A stretch of 36,906 nucleotides of DNA, taken from the NCBI GenBank assembly GCA_020061465.1, contig JAGUYG010000005.1:1-36906 (forward strand), written 5' to 3'. The notes under the pieces were generated by a model that saw only the letters and a program-made list of their open reading frames with translations, was not told the DNA's origin and made no database searches. A program made the translations under genes and the position numbers. This document shows, in pieces, positions 22,887 to 31,851 of the stretch. This DNA comes from Ignavibacteriales bacterium. Lineage in GTDB: Bacteria > Bacteroidota > Ignavibacteria > Ignavibacteriales > Ignavibacteriaceae. The first letter of the stretch is position 1. Every line of letters starts with the position of its first letter.

Positions 22887-24590
22887 TTATATCCTTTTTA
22901 GCAAGCAAGACAAAATAGGCTTATTATTTTTATATGCGTGCAATAGCCTAAAAGCATTAACTATGCGGCCTTTGAAAAGTAATTTCTTAAGGAGCCTTTT
23001 TCCACTCGTTTGCCATCCGTCTTTAATTATAATTTCCAAGATATCAGTAGGGATCTTTTTTACAATTTGATTAAATTTAGATTCACTAAGGCAGACTAAC
23101 GAGTATCCCGCATCTATATACCTGTAATTTCCTTTAATTAAGGAGTCTTTCAATGTTCCAGTTACCTCTCCACTATAAAGAAACCGAATAAACTCGGATC
23201 TACCGGACTCAATACATCTCTTAGTCACCATCGTGGTAGAAGGAATCAGCATGTATGGTACCAGTGCATTTCTTTGAGCAAAATAATATGCATCATCATT
23301 TTCAGGTTTGTCAATAGATAACCCCCAGCTAGAAATGTTGATATCTATGCCTTCTTTAACATCATAGTCAAGGGAATATGCCTGGAGTTGTAGTTTTTCA
23401 GGTTCCCAATAATCGCCGTCGGTAATAAAAGCAATATAATCTCCTTCCAAATTAGCCAGCGCGTCTTCAAAGTTATGAAAAAAGCTCGTCTTATATTTTA
23501 TGGGACTTGTGCTGAGCGCTCCCCTTTTTATTTTCACAATAACATTAGGTACCTTCTGAGAGTTAATACTTTTTACAGTTATGTTGCTAAGCTTTTTAGC
23601 ACCTAGGCTATCATATATTAGTATAATCCTTGAGTCACTAATATATGATTTAGGTACTTGAGGAGGAGTGTACGTCTCAATTTCTTTAAAGATGTCTTCA
23701 AAACGCCTTTCCCAAGTATGTTCTGTGATAACTCTTTGGTATGCAGCATGGGCTATTACCTCACGTTCATTATTATTTTGAAGGTAGTATTTTGTTTTAT
23801 CGACCAGGTCATCTAAATCATGGAAGGTCACTAGCTCTTTATCTTTTTCGAAATATTCATACAAGTCTGGATTATGCTCTGTTAATTGGAAACCACCACA
23901 CCCTGCGATTTCAAACGTACGTCCTTTTATTTGCAGGCCACTCATAGTGCCTGCCATTGCGGGATTTAAATTGATTTTTGTTTGATTGATTATTTTGACC
24001 ATATTCTCATCAGAAAGATATCCGCCTGAAATGCTCTTAAAGCCAGTTAATCTTGCCCATCCTGGCCCAAATACTTTTACTTTTATCCCTTTATTTATCA
24101 AATGCTTAACTATCTGAACTCTGTTAGAATGAGGAGCTCCTATTAAAGACACGTCAATCGTTTTCTTTATTCTGAGAGGCTTAAATAACTCTTGATTACA
24201 TGCCCACTGAGACAAAATAACATTGGTAAATCCATGTTTTTTATACAGAGGGAAAACACTCTTATAAGTGGTAATGACCCAGGTAAAATACTGCACAAAA
24301 TATCTGCTGCTGGAAAAGAAATATAAATCGTCATCGGTGAAAAAAACGATTTTATTTGGAATATTGATTTGTCTATAAGTATCTACTTTGAAAGGCATAT
24401 AACCCATGGTCATCAACAGATATTCGTAAGAATTAGAACTCAAAACTTTGTTCAATATTGAAAGATTTTTTTGCTGCATTTGTACTTGGTTCAAAATCAA
24501 ATGGTCGAACCCTCTTTTTTTTAAATACTTTGCCCAATGTTTAGCAAAATACCCATGGTGTTTGTATGAAATAAATAATCCCTTCTTCAT
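22887..24590 (-). CDS. Two-domain glycosyltransferase: CgeB-like GT-B plus GT2-like GT-A domain
   Basis: This 567-residue protein has two glycosyltransferase modules. Residues 1-300 match the CgeB/DUF3880-glycosyl_trans_1_2 type: VFFTDDDLYFFSSSRYFVQ, VSLIGAPHSNRVQIVKHL, TKINLNPAMAGTMSGLQIKG, RTFEIAGCGGFQLTEHNPDL. Residues 320-500 look like a short GT-A domain, with RIILIYDSLGAKKL, GDYIAFITDGDYWEPEKLQL (acidic metal site) and MVTKRCIESGR. Double-domain enzymes often add two successive sugars. A weak purine-rich stretch precedes the ATG. The stop is 1 nt before the polymerase start. The sugar donors cannot be predicted. Confidence 0.8.
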   Translation of the reverse strand: MKKGLFISYKHHGYFAKHWAKYLKKRGFDHLILNQVQMQQKNLSILNKVLSSNSYEYLLMTMGYMPFKVDTYRQINIPNKIVFFTDDDLYFFSSSRYFVQYFTWVITTYKSVFPLYKKHGFTNVILSQWACNQELFKPLRIKKTIDVSLIGAPHSNRVQIVKHLINKGIKVKVFGPGWARLTGFKSISGGYLSDENMVKIINQTKINLNPAMAGTMSGLQIKGRTFEIAGCGGFQLTEHNPDLYEYFEKDKELVTFHDLDDLVDKTKYYLQNNNEREVIAHAAYQRVITEHTWERRFEDIFKEIETYTPPQVPKSYISDSRIILIYDSLGAKKLSNITVKSINSQKVPNVIVKIKRGALSTSPIKYKTSFFHNFEDALANLEGDYIAFITDGDYWEPEKLQLQAYSLDYDVKEGIDINISSWGLSIDKPENDDAYYFAQRNALVPYMLIPSTTMVTKRCIESGRSEFIRFLYSGEVTGTLKDSLIKGNYRYIDAGYSLVCLSESKFNQIVKKIPTDILEIIIKDGWQTSGKRLLKKLLFKGRIVNAFRLLHAYKNNKPILSCLLKRI

Positions 24591-24630
24591 AAGCTTTTCT
24601 TTAAGTGATTGATTTTAATTACTCCAAAAA

Positions 24631-25410
24631 TTAATTTTTAGTGAACCAAAATAATCCACAAGCATAATCAGAATTTTCCAGTACAGTCATATCAATGTTT
24701 CTCAGGAAATTTCCTGCGTCATCTATACCTGAAAATTCTAAGAGCTGAAGCTCACAGCAATACTCTAAAATTTGTTTGGCTGAGTGAATACGGTGTGCAT
24801 TAAAACACAGTCTCGTTTTCCCCGCGGGTAAAGATAAGTATAAGTTCCCTTTAGGAGCGAGGACTCTGGACAATTCTTTAATTGCTTTTTCCGTCCCCCT
24901 AGGATCAAGTTGATCACCATAGCGTCCTAAACCTATATGTTCGGCAACATGCAAACAAGATAAAGAAAAGATGGAATTATCCCCAAAGGGCAACGAAAGT
25001 ATGCTCCCTTCTTTTGGATCAAAATTTTCTAAATTTACCATCAGTGGACGAATATCAACGAAGGTAATTTTAGTAATGACTGATAGAAAACCGACAAAAT
25101 CCACTCTAGAACCTACATCAACATGGTGGTTAGTTTTGCTCTCATATATTTTCCTGAAAGCCCAAATGTCCTGATAAAAATAATGACTGTCAAAACCAGT
25201 AGTTCTTGTTTTATCATGAATACATGGGTAAGTATCAACTATTTTTACTGGTTCTGAACCTTCCATCTTTTTATAGTTAATCAAATCATTGAAGTATCCA
25301 AAAAATCCGGGAACTGCCCTGAGTACTCTAATGGGGTCAATTATCGGGCTCAGCCAACGATAAAACAGATAAGCAAAATCCTTGAACTTATTGTTATCGA
25401 ATTTCCTCAT
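24631..25410 (-). CDS. DUF268 family protein, methyltransferase-like
   Basis: This 259-residue protein is typical of DUF268. The signature HHVDVGSRVDFVGFLSV near 94, FVDIRPLM, LPFGDNSIFSLSCLHVAEHI and GLGRYGDQLDPRG, then KELSRVLAPKGNLYLSLPAG and FNAHRIHSA are all present. The arrangement looks like a divergent Rossmann methyltransferase with VDVGSR in place of the usual glycine-rich loop. Members commonly sit in surface-glycan loci. The product may methylate a sugar, but no member's reaction is known to me. No clear Shine-Dalgarno sequence precedes the ATG. Confidence 0.78.
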   Translation of the reverse strand: MRKFDNNKFKDFAYLFYRWLSPIIDPIRVLRAVPGFFGYFNDLINYKKMEGSEPVKIVDTYPCIHDKTRTTGFDSHYFYQDIWAFRKIYESKTNHHVDVGSRVDFVGFLSVITKITFVDIRPLMVNLENFDPKEGSILSLPFGDNSIFSLSCLHVAEHIGLGRYGDQLDPRGTEKAIKELSRVLAPKGNLYLSLPAGKTRLCFNAHRIHSAKQILEYCCELQLLEFSGIDDAGNFLRNIDMTVLENSDYACGLFWFTKN

Positions 25411-25471
25411 ATTTACAATAGCTTAAATGAATGCACGATTGCTTTCTAACCTGCAATATTAACCCGTCGCC

Positions 25472-26848
25472 CTAATCTTTGTTTTGCACAGGATAGGTTG
25501 CAGGATTTCTCACTAATTTCTGTACTACTATCATACACCACATAACATAGACAAGCCCTGCAAGTGCCAGTCCCCATACTACACCAGCAGGTCCGATTCT
25601 TGCCGATAGATAAAATGTGCCGGCTCCTGCTACTATAGAAGATATACACTTAGGTATAAGATAACTCCACGGCTTATTGGCAAGTGCCGCGAAAGAAAAG
25701 AGGGCCTGTCCTAAGTAGAAAAGCCCCCAGGCAACTGTCAACCATGGCAATAAATATGAAAATCTAGCGAAATGAACATTGCTTATTAACAATATTAACG
25801 GATGATGAAACACGGCATACAGTGCTATCAAAACCGCTATTCCTATAATATAAACACCAACCATTGTCCATAAAATTTTGTTGGCAGAATCTATGTTTTG
25901 TGTGCTTTTAAGATCTCCTGCGCGTTGAAATACTATAGGTGTAAAAAGGGTGGACAAGAAACTAGAGCCAAAAATAATGGGGTAGGTAGCTACTGATGAC
26001 ACTACTGCAAACGCTCCTACAATATCCTCCCCGTAAAAGGCTTGAAGTGACCACCGATCACATGACATATAAACCCAATTAAACATCCCCCAGATAACAA
26101 ATGGACAAGAATAGGAAAAGATTTGTCTTCCTAAACCTTGAAACAAAGGAATTGACTGTTTTATTTTTAATATAGGTGGAGAAACCTCAGAAACAATACG
26201 ACGATAGAGAGATTCTGCTACTACGAATATCAAAAATGTAGCCAAGAGATACCCTACCATAACCCAACTTGCACTTGAGGCTATTAATATTATCAAAAGT
26301 GCTCCAATTGCAAGTCGAAAAAAGGCATTACCTATATTTAGAAAGGCAATCCATCGCCTCTTGCGCGCTGCCGTGAAAATAGATACTATAACATCTAACC
26401 AGCCCGAAGCTACCCCCACACCGAAGGAAAATGCAACTAAGAGTGCCCAATCGATACCCTTAGATAGTCCAACAGCAATAATTAACACGGTAGCCACCAA
26501 ACCACTTATATAAGTAACATATTCCCTGTATCGGTTAGAAATGGCATAAAAACCCCCGAGATTTTCCCCCTCTCGGGAAATAGCCCAGAAACGCATTAAG
26601 CCTTGCCCAAGTGGACTAAAGAGATTTGTAGAAATAAGACTAACAGCCGTACTGGCTAGAGCTAATTTACCAAATTCACTGGGATCAAGAAGATAGGTTA
26701 GTACCTTTATACCCAGCAACCCAACGATAGCAGTACCCACCTGCCCTAAAAATATCCAGAATGCCTCTGGACTTAATTTTAAGGCTCTTTGCCATATTAT
26801 GCTTATTATACTTCTCCTATTTAACAATGGGAACTCATTTAGAAACAT
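25472..26848 (-). CDS. Oligosaccharide flippase (Wzx-like, MOP superfamily)
   Basis: This 458-residue protein has about twelve hydrophobic helices across its length, starting with FWIFLGQVGTAIVGLLGIKVLTYLLDPSEFGKLALA, the usual first helix and loop of PST/MOP exporters. Other landmarks are SPLGQGLMRFWAISREG, FSYSCPFVIWGMFNWVYMSC and SSFLSTLFTPIVFQRAG. It should flip lipid-linked repeat units from the cytoplasmic to the periplasmic face, feeding the Wzy polymerase. GAGTGGT lies just before the ATG. A gap of about 140 nt separates it from the upstream acetyltransferase gene. Confidence 0.88.
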   Translation of the reverse strand: MFLNEFPLLNRRSIISIIWQRALKLSPEAFWIFLGQVGTAIVGLLGIKVLTYLLDPSEFGKLALASTAVSLISTNLFSPLGQGLMRFWAISREGENLGGFYAISNRYREYVTYISGLVATVLIIAVGLSKGIDWALLVAFSFGVGVASGWLDVIVSIFTAARKRRWIAFLNIGNAFFRLAIGALLIILIASSASWVMVGYLLATFLIFVVAESLYRRIVSEVSPPILKIKQSIPLFQGLGRQIFSYSCPFVIWGMFNWVYMSCDRWSLQAFYGEDIVGAFAVVSSVATYPIIFGSSFLSTLFTPIVFQRAGDLKSTQNIDSANKILWTMVGVYIIGIAVLIALYAVFHHPLILLISNVHFARFSYLLPWLTVAWGLFYLGQALFSFAALANKPWSYLIPKCISSIVAGAGTFYLSARIGPAGVVWGLALAGLVYVMWCMIVVQKLVRNPATYPVQNKD

Positions 26849-26991
26849 ACCACTCGTCCGTCATTCTTATCCCTTATAATTATTCTCTGCAATAAAAAGT
26901 TTATCGGATGTAAGTTTTGTTGCTCCTTAAAGATTAATCGGCGCAGCTGCTGTAATGCACTCATGCATCTATCCAATATACATTCATCTAA

Positions 26992-27588
26992 TCATTCTAT
27001 CACTGCAACCACTCTACCATTTTCAAGTTTATATTTTTTTCCACTTTTCTCACAATACGCATAACCATTCTCATCAAATTGTAGTTTTTTACCCGCTTCA
27101 GAAACCCATCCTACAATTCTTCCAGGATTCCCGACAACCAAGGCATAATCCGGAATGTCTTTTGTTACAACCGCACCGGCACCTATTAAGCAATGCTTGC
27201 CTAGTGTATGTCCGCACACGATTGTAGAATTAGCTCCTAATGACGCTCCTTCCTTAACTAAGGTTTTAATATAAAATTCTTTTCCAACTTGTGGATATTT
27301 GCAACGTGGATCTAATATATTAGTAAAAACCATTGACGGACCACAGAAAACATAATCCTCTAAAGTTACTCCTTCATAAACCGATACATTATTTTGTATT
27401 TTACAGTAGTTACCGAGAGTAACGTTATTCCCGATATTTACGTTTTGACCAAGTACACATTTTTTGCCAATCTTTGCACCCTTCTGGACGTGCGAGAAGT
27501 GCCAAATTTTCGTTCCTTCGCCAATTTTAACATCGTCATCTATGACAGCATATTCGTTAACATAATAATTTACATTTTTATCGCTCAT
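26992..27588 (-). CDS. wlbB: WlbB/WbpD-type UDP-3-amino-sugar N-acetyltransferase
   Basis: This is a 198-residue left-handed beta-helix acetyltransferase with hexapeptide repeats throughout (IGEGTKIWHFSHVQKGAKIG, LGQNVNIGNNVTLGNYCKI). The QNNVSVYEGVTLEDYVFCGP and SMVFTNILDPR segments are hallmarks of WlbB/WbpD, which acetylates UDP-GlcNAc(3NH2)A at C3 using acetyl-CoA. LGANSTIVCGHTLGKHCLIG and GAGAVVTKDIPDYALVVGNP follow. AAGGAAAAACA precedes the ATG. It lies directly behind the wlbA/wbpB homologue, as in Bordetella wlb and Pseudomonas wbp clusters. A C-terminal extension with YAYCEKSGKKYKL recalls a small zinc-ribbon-like tail. Confidence 0.88.
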   Translation of the reverse strand: MSDKNVNYYVNEYAVIDDDVKIGEGTKIWHFSHVQKGAKIGKKCVLGQNVNIGNNVTLGNYCKIQNNVSVYEGVTLEDYVFCGPSMVFTNILDPRCKYPQVGKEFYIKTLVKEGASLGANSTIVCGHTLGKHCLIGAGAVVTKDIPDYALVVGNPGRIVGWVSEAGKKLQFDENGYAYCEKSGKKYKLENGRVVAVIE

Positions 27589-27664
27589 TGTTTTTCCTTT
27601 CGATTTAGAGTCATTTCACTTTGTTTGGTACTACAATTATGTTTTTTACTACCATAAGCAATTT

Positions 27665-28588
27665 TTAGAAATTTATATTGTTTCTAATTTTGTAAACTAA
27701 TTCAATTGATTGTCGGGCTTGTTTTATACCAAATCCCCTTCCGGCTAAAGTTTCTTCGTAAACTTTTGTATGTAAATCTGTAAAGCCATCCATAAATTCA
27801 ATTTCTTCATCATCTACTTTAATAGAACGATAAGTAGATCGTCCATTAGTTTTGGTATTATCCGGTAAATCATTTCTATCTATAGCTAAAAACCAATCTA
27901 CAAATGCAAACTCTAATTCGAGCTTTCCAGTCATTCTTTTAATTTCATTAGATGTTACTTCCGAATGAATTACATTACCAAAAAGATATAATAATAAATC
28001 AAAGAAATGAATACCGATATTAGTAGCTATACCGCCGGATTTTTGGGGATCGCCTTTCCAGGAATAATCATACCAAAGTCCACGTGAAGTTATATAGGAT
28101 AATGTAACGTAATACTTTTTGTTTTTATTTATTTTTACTTCCGTATCAATCTTATTTTTTAATGAAATGATTGAAGGATGAACATGTAGTTGAAGTATAG
28201 TGTAAACTTTATTTCCCGTTTCCTTCTCAAGTATTTCTAAAGCATCAAGGTTCCATGGATTAAGAACAAGAGGTTTTTCACAAATTGCATCGGCTTCTAA
28301 TCTTAAAGCCAAACGGATATGTGCATCATGCAGATTATTTGGTGAACAAATGGTAAGATAATCTATTTTCCCCGAAGGACTTTTTCTTCTTAACTTATCG
28401 AGATGACGGTCAAATCTTTCAAACTCTGTAAAAAAAGCAGCGTCGGGAAAATATTGATCCAAGATCCCTACTGAATCATGTGGATCTAGAGCAGCAATAA
28501 GATTATTCCCGGTTTCTTTAATTGCTTTAAGGTGCCGTGGTGCTATATAGCCGGCTACTCCGGTAATTGCGAAGTTTTTTCCACTCAT
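27665..28588 (-). CDS. wlbA: WlbA/WbpB-type UDP-GlcNAcA 3-dehydrogenase (Gfo/Idh/MocA family)
   Basis: This 307-residue NAD-dependent oxidoreductase has the WlbA/WbpB signature GVAGYIAPRHLKAIKETGNN at the N-terminus and FFTEFERFDRHLDKL, then DYLTICSPNNLHDAHIRLAL and EADAICEKPLVLNPWN (the EKP motif of the family). It oxidises C3 of UDP-GlcNAc uronate and works with a DegT aminotransferase and the WlbB acetyltransferase. The aminotransferase may be the one at 8591-9691. No UDP-GlcNAc 6-dehydrogenase (WbpA) is found in the window, so the uronate must come from elsewhere. AAAGG precedes the ATG. A 406-base repeat-filled gap lies upstream. Confidence 0.9.
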   Translation of the reverse strand: MSGKNFAITGVAGYIAPRHLKAIKETGNNLIAALDPHDSVGILDQYFPDAAFFTEFERFDRHLDKLRRKSPSGKIDYLTICSPNNLHDAHIRLALRLEADAICEKPLVLNPWNLDALEILEKETGNKVYTILQLHVHPSIISLKNKIDTEVKINKNKKYYVTLSYITSRGLWYDYSWKGDPQKSGGIATNIGIHFFDLLLYLFGNVIHSEVTSNEIKRMTGKLELEFAFVDWFLAIDRNDLPDNTKTNGRSTYRSIKVDDEEIEFMDGFTDLHTKVYEETLAGRGFGIKQARQSIELVYKIRNNINF

Positions 28589-28994
28589 TTTAACCTTTTA
28601 ATTATATTTCATCAATTTGTTTTCTGCTTCTCGTATTCCGTTTCATTAAGGACAGGTCTATGTGCTTGAGTGTTTGGTTGAATGGTTGTTTGTTAATAGT
28701 CTGTGGTTTGTTGATTAGTGTACCATAAAATTATTTTTTTTACCACAGACCTGCCCGGCTCTGACGGATAACACTGACTCTCACACCCGTCTACCTATGG
28801 CAGAGATTATTCGATAATTATTTCCGTTTTAATCTGTGCAAACCTGTCTCTACCTATCGGTAGTCAGGTGCAGGTAGGCGGGTTTGTGGTTCGTTCTTTT
28901 TCGTTTCACTCAGGACAGGGATCAGTCCGCCAAAGGCGAATAAACCACGCCCAATAGGATCCGTCAAAAAGATACCGGACAAGTGACGGGTGAA
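28589..28994. repeat. 406-base gene-free interval with palindromes and a direct repeat
   Basis: No gene is visible. Two copies of a 20-base direct repeat, TCCGTTTCATTAAGGACAGG (28637-28656) and TTCGTTTCACTCAGGACAGG (28900-28919), bracket about 243 bases. These contain CCTGCCCGGCTCTGACGG-type and CTACCTATCGGTAG-type GC-rich palindromes. It may hold an inserted repeat composite. No promoter is convincing. Confidence 0.55.
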
Positions 28995-29966
28995 TTATTG
29001 ATACTTTAAAAACCATTCGTATGTTTTTTTAATACCTTCTTCGAGATCAATTTTACTTCTCCATCCTAGACCGTTTATTCTACTTACATCTAACAATTTT
29101 CTAGAGGTGCCGTCAGGTTTAGTCGAATCATAAATTATTTCACCTTTAAACCCTATAATTTCTTTTATCATCTCAGCAAGCTCTTTAATAGTAATATCCT
29201 CACCCGTACCAATATTTAAATGAGTAATCCGTTGCTCGTAAATATCCCTTGCTTCGACTTCGCTCAGCAAAAAGAAGAGAGCGTCTGCAAGATCATCTAC
29301 GTAGAGGAATTCGCGGCGGGGAGTGCCGGTGCCCCACACTTCGACAGGACTCAGTGTAGATTTATCGACAAGCTCAGCATTGTTGACCTTAGCCTCGTGG
29401 AATTTGCGGATAAGTGCCGGGAGGACATGGGACGTTTCGAGATCGAAGTTGTCATTGGGACCGTAAAGGTTTGTAGGCATAACGGAGTAAAAGTTGCAAC
29501 CATACTGTTTATAATAATTTTCACAAAGTTTTATTCCAGCGATCTTGGCAATTGCATAGGGTTCGTTTGTTTGTTCCAATGGTCCGGTTAATAAGTATTC
29601 TTCTTTGATAGGTTGGGGACAGTCGCGCGGATAGATACAAGAGCTGCCGAGGAAGATGAGCTTCTCGACTCCGCTCGAAGCTGATGCATGGATTATATTT
29701 GATTGGATCATTAGGTTATCATATAAGAACTCTGCGCGGTACGTATTGTTGGCAAGGATGCCACCAACTTTGGCTGCGGCGATTATTACATATTCGGGTT
29801 TTTCGGTTTGAAAAAAGTGAGTTACTGCTTGCTGGTTACGGAGATCGAGTTCTTCCCTAGTTTTAGTGATAATGTTGGTGAAGCCTTCAGCAGTGAATTT
29901 TCGCATCAAAGCTGAGCCGACCATGCCGGTATGACCAGCGATGTAGAGTTTGGAGCTTTTATTCAT
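28995..29966 (-). CDS. fcl: GDP-L-fucose synthase
   Basis: This 323-residue NADP-dependent epimerase/reductase catalyses the last step to GDP-L-fucose, from GDP-4-keto-6-deoxymannose made by Gmd. It has YIAGHTGMVGSALMRKF (NADP loop), FLGSSCIYPRDCPQPIKEEY (Ser-Cys), YAIAKIAGIKLCENY (catalytic Tyr and Lys four apart), NLYGPNDNFDLETSHVLPAL and REFLYVDDLADAL, a full-length set. The start is ATG at 29966 with TGAG 7 nt upstream; the frame runs 12 nt further to a TTG. The genes gmd and fcl are normally adjacent, but here a four-helix-bundle gene separates them. Confidence 0.93.
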   Translation of the reverse strand: MNKSSKLYIAGHTGMVGSALMRKFTAEGFTNIITKTREELDLRNQQAVTHFFQTEKPEYVIIAAAKVGGILANNTYRAEFLYDNLMIQSNIIHASASSGVEKLIFLGSSCIYPRDCPQPIKEEYLLTGPLEQTNEPYAIAKIAGIKLCENYYKQYGCNFYSVMPTNLYGPNDNFDLETSHVLPALIRKFHEAKVNNAELVDKSTLSPVEVWGTGTPRREFLYVDDLADALFFLLSEVEARDIYEQRITHLNIGTGEDITIKELAEMIKEIIGFKGEIIYDSTKPDGTSRKLLDVSRINGLGWRSKIDLEEGIKKTYEWFLKYQ

Positions 29967-30038
29967 AAGTAATCTCAAGTATAAAGTAAAAAGTCAAAAG
30001 GAAAAAGTAATTGAAAAGGCAAGAGTGATTTAATAATT

Positions 30039-30383
30039 CTATTTTAATTTGGACTTTGAAACAATTTTACCAAGGATTTTTTTTAATTCTTCTGATTCAT
30101 TAATTAAAAAATTAGTTTCCTCTAAAGGTGCGATTTCGACTGCTTTAATCATTCTAAGCCAATAATTTGATTCACGCATTTCTTTAAGAGATATATTTAC
30201 TTTATTAATAAAATCTGCTTTTGATGAAGCGGCTTGGGATTCTTCGTAATTCGCACCGGAAGATGTAGAAGATTTTGTCAACTGATTAATAATCACCTTG
30301 TTAACTTCAGAGTATTTTATTTTCTTTAATAGCTGTAAGACTTTTACACCAAAATTGAATAGACGTAAAGCTAAATCATTCAT
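30039..30383 (-). CDS. Four-helix-bundle (S23/IVS-like) protein, copy 2
   Basis: This 114-residue helical protein contains LALRLFNFGVKVLQLL, VIINQLTKSSTSSGANYEES and SKADFINKVNISLKEMRESNYWL. These are the hallmarks of the four-helix-bundle family first known from 23S rRNA intervening sequences and related to the Avd accessory proteins of diversity-generating retroelements. Its function is unknown. ATG at 30383 is chosen. The gene is flanked by AAGTAAAAAGT-rich tracts in inverted orientation (29990-30015 and 30388-30418), giving it the appearance of an inserted cassette between gmd and fcl. It is distinct from copy 1 at 32965-33342. Confidence 0.85.
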   Translation of the reverse strand: MNDLALRLFNFGVKVLQLLKKIKYSEVNKVIINQLTKSSTSSGANYEESQAASSKADFINKVNISLKEMRESNYWLRMIKAVEIAPLEETNFLINESEELKKILGKIVSKSKLK

Positions 30384-30420
30384 CTCACTTTCCACTTTTT
30401 ACTTTCTACTTTTTACTTAC

Positions 30421-31599
30421 TCAGAACCCTCTTTTGAGAACTTTTTCAAGATCGGCTTGAACCATTATATTAATGAGTTCTTCAAATTTTACTTTGGGTT
30501 CCCAGCCGAGTTTTTGTTTTGCCTTGGATGAATCACCTATTAAGAGATCGACCTCGGTTGGTCGGTAGTAGTTGGGATCAATTGTAACAAGGGTGGTGCC
30601 CAAGTCAAAAGGTAAAAGGTTAAAGGAAAAAGTGTTCTTAAAAGAATGGTTGTATGGCTGTATTGCTGCATGAGATTGCCACGTCGCAGAGTTTATCCCG
30701 CATGCGGGGCTCATCGCTATGACAGACGGGTCTAAAGATTTGACGATTCCTATTTCGTTTTCGGCGGAGCCGGACCATTCTAATACTATACCGAGCTGGG
30801 AAAAAGTTTTTTCGCAGAATTCGCGGATAGTGTGAGTCTCACCGGTTGCAAGAACAAAATCTTCAGGTTGATCAAGCTGAAGCATTTTCCACATACCTTC
30901 ACAATACTCAGGTGCGTAACCCCAATCGCGTTTAGCATCGAGATTACCGAGTGTCAGATTTTCCTGAAGTCCAAGTAAAATTCTAACAGCGGCACGGGTA
31001 ATTTTGCGTGTAACAAATGTCTCTCCCCGACGTGGAGATTCGTGATTGAAGAGAATACCGTTTATTGCAAAAAGTTTATAAGCTTCGCGGTAATTTTTTG
31101 TAATCCAGAAACCATAAAGCTTAGCCACTCCATAAGGAGAGCGTGGGTAAAATGGAGTATTTTCATCCTGCGGTATTTGCTGTGCTTTTCCATAAAGCTC
31201 AGAGGAAGATGCTTGATAAAATTTTACTTTTTGAGTTAAACCAGTTTCTCTAATAGCATCCAGGAAGCGTAATGTACCAAGCGCATCGACTTGAGCTGTG
31301 TAGTCAGGTATTTCGAAGGATACTTTCACATGCGATTGAGCTGCGAGATTATAGATCTCGTCAGGGGCAATTTTTTCTAAAAGTCGATTAAGACTACTTG
31401 TATCTACAAGATCACCATAGTGGAGAAAAAGCGTTCTGTTTAGAACTTCAAGATTATTGTATAGATGATCGATACGCGATGTGTTAAATGAAGAACTTTT
31501 GCGAATGATACCGTGAACTTCGTAGCCTTTTTCTAAAAGTTGTTCGGTGAGATAACTACCATCTTGACCGGTAATTCCTGTAATTAATGCTTTCTTCAT
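30421..31599 (-). CDS. gmd: GDP-mannose 4,6-dehydratase with an in-frame insertion
   Basis: This 392-residue enzyme dehydrates GDP-mannose to GDP-4-keto-6-deoxymannose, upstream of Fcl. It has [15 protein letters not shown] (NADP loop), [52 protein letters not shown] (catalytic Tyr and Lys), [16 protein letters not shown] and the closing [20 protein letters not shown]. Between ENEIGI and TLVTIDP lie about 50 residues (286-335; 30595-30744) where many bacterial Gmd proteins have 10-25. The extra DNA is repeat-like rather than coding (a CCCGCATGCGGG palindrome and an ACCTTTT tract), so it probably inserted in frame. The catalytic residues are intact. AAGAG precedes the ATG. Confidence 0.92.
   Translation of the reverse strand: MKKALITGITGQDGSYLTEQLLEKGYEVHGIIRKSSSFNTSRIDHLYNNLEVLNRTLFLHYGDLVDTSSLNRLLEKIAPDEIYNLAAQSHVKVSFEIPDYTAQVDALGTLRFLDAIRETGLTQKVKFYQASSSELYGKAQQIPQDENTPFYPRSPYGVAKLYGFWITKNYREAYKLFAINGILFNHESPRRGETFVTRKITRAAVRILLGLQENLTLGNLDAKRDWGYAPEYCEGMWKMLQLDQPEDFVLATGETHTIREFCEKTFSQLGIVLEWSGSAENEIGIVKSLDPSVIAMSPACGINSATWQSHAAIQPYNHSFKNTFSFNLLPFDLGTTLVTIDPNYYRPTEVDLLIGDSSKAKQKLGWEPKVKFEELINIMVQADLEKVLKRGF
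30595..30744. repeat. REP-like insertion within gmd
   Basis: On the minus strand the segment starts near TTTAGACCCGTCTGTCATAG, contains the perfect palindrome CCCGCATGCGGG, passes GCGACGTGGCAATCTCATGC and ends in CCTTTAACCTTTTACC. The middle resembles a widespread dispersed repeat of the type GTCATTGCGA...GCAATCTC, and the end resembles intergenic tracts seen elsewhere here (29990-30015, 30388-30418). Its length is a multiple of three and it has no stop in the gmd frame. Confidence 0.65.
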
Positions 31600-31748
31600 T
31601 TTAACTCTTAGATAAATATTGTTTAGATGGAATTATTGCTCAAATTTTTCAACTTGTGCTTGGCGGGTTAAATCAAGTCCTGGGTAATCTGCAGTAAGTA
31701 TGTTTATGTAGCCAGAGTTAACAAGTTTTCTATGTATGCAGAACCGAC

Positions 31749-31804
31749 CCCGTCAGAGTCGGGCAGGCCCGTCAGAGACGGGCAGGCATTCCAGTATGGC
31801 CTGC
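31749..31804. repeat. Two tandem 19-base palindromic units plus hairpin
   Basis: CCCGTCAGAGTCGGGCAGG (31749-31767) is followed immediately by CCCGTCAGAGACGGGCAGG (31768-31786), one base different. Each can fold as CCCGTC/GACGGG or nearly so. The end of unit two, GCAGGC (31782-31787), also pairs with GCCTGC (31799-31804). It lies in the 252-base gap between Wzz and gmd; no gene is visible there. Confidence 0.75.
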
Positions 31805-31851
31805 AATGTAGATTTTCTTATTTACATTCAGGTTTACCTTCAGGTTTAACA

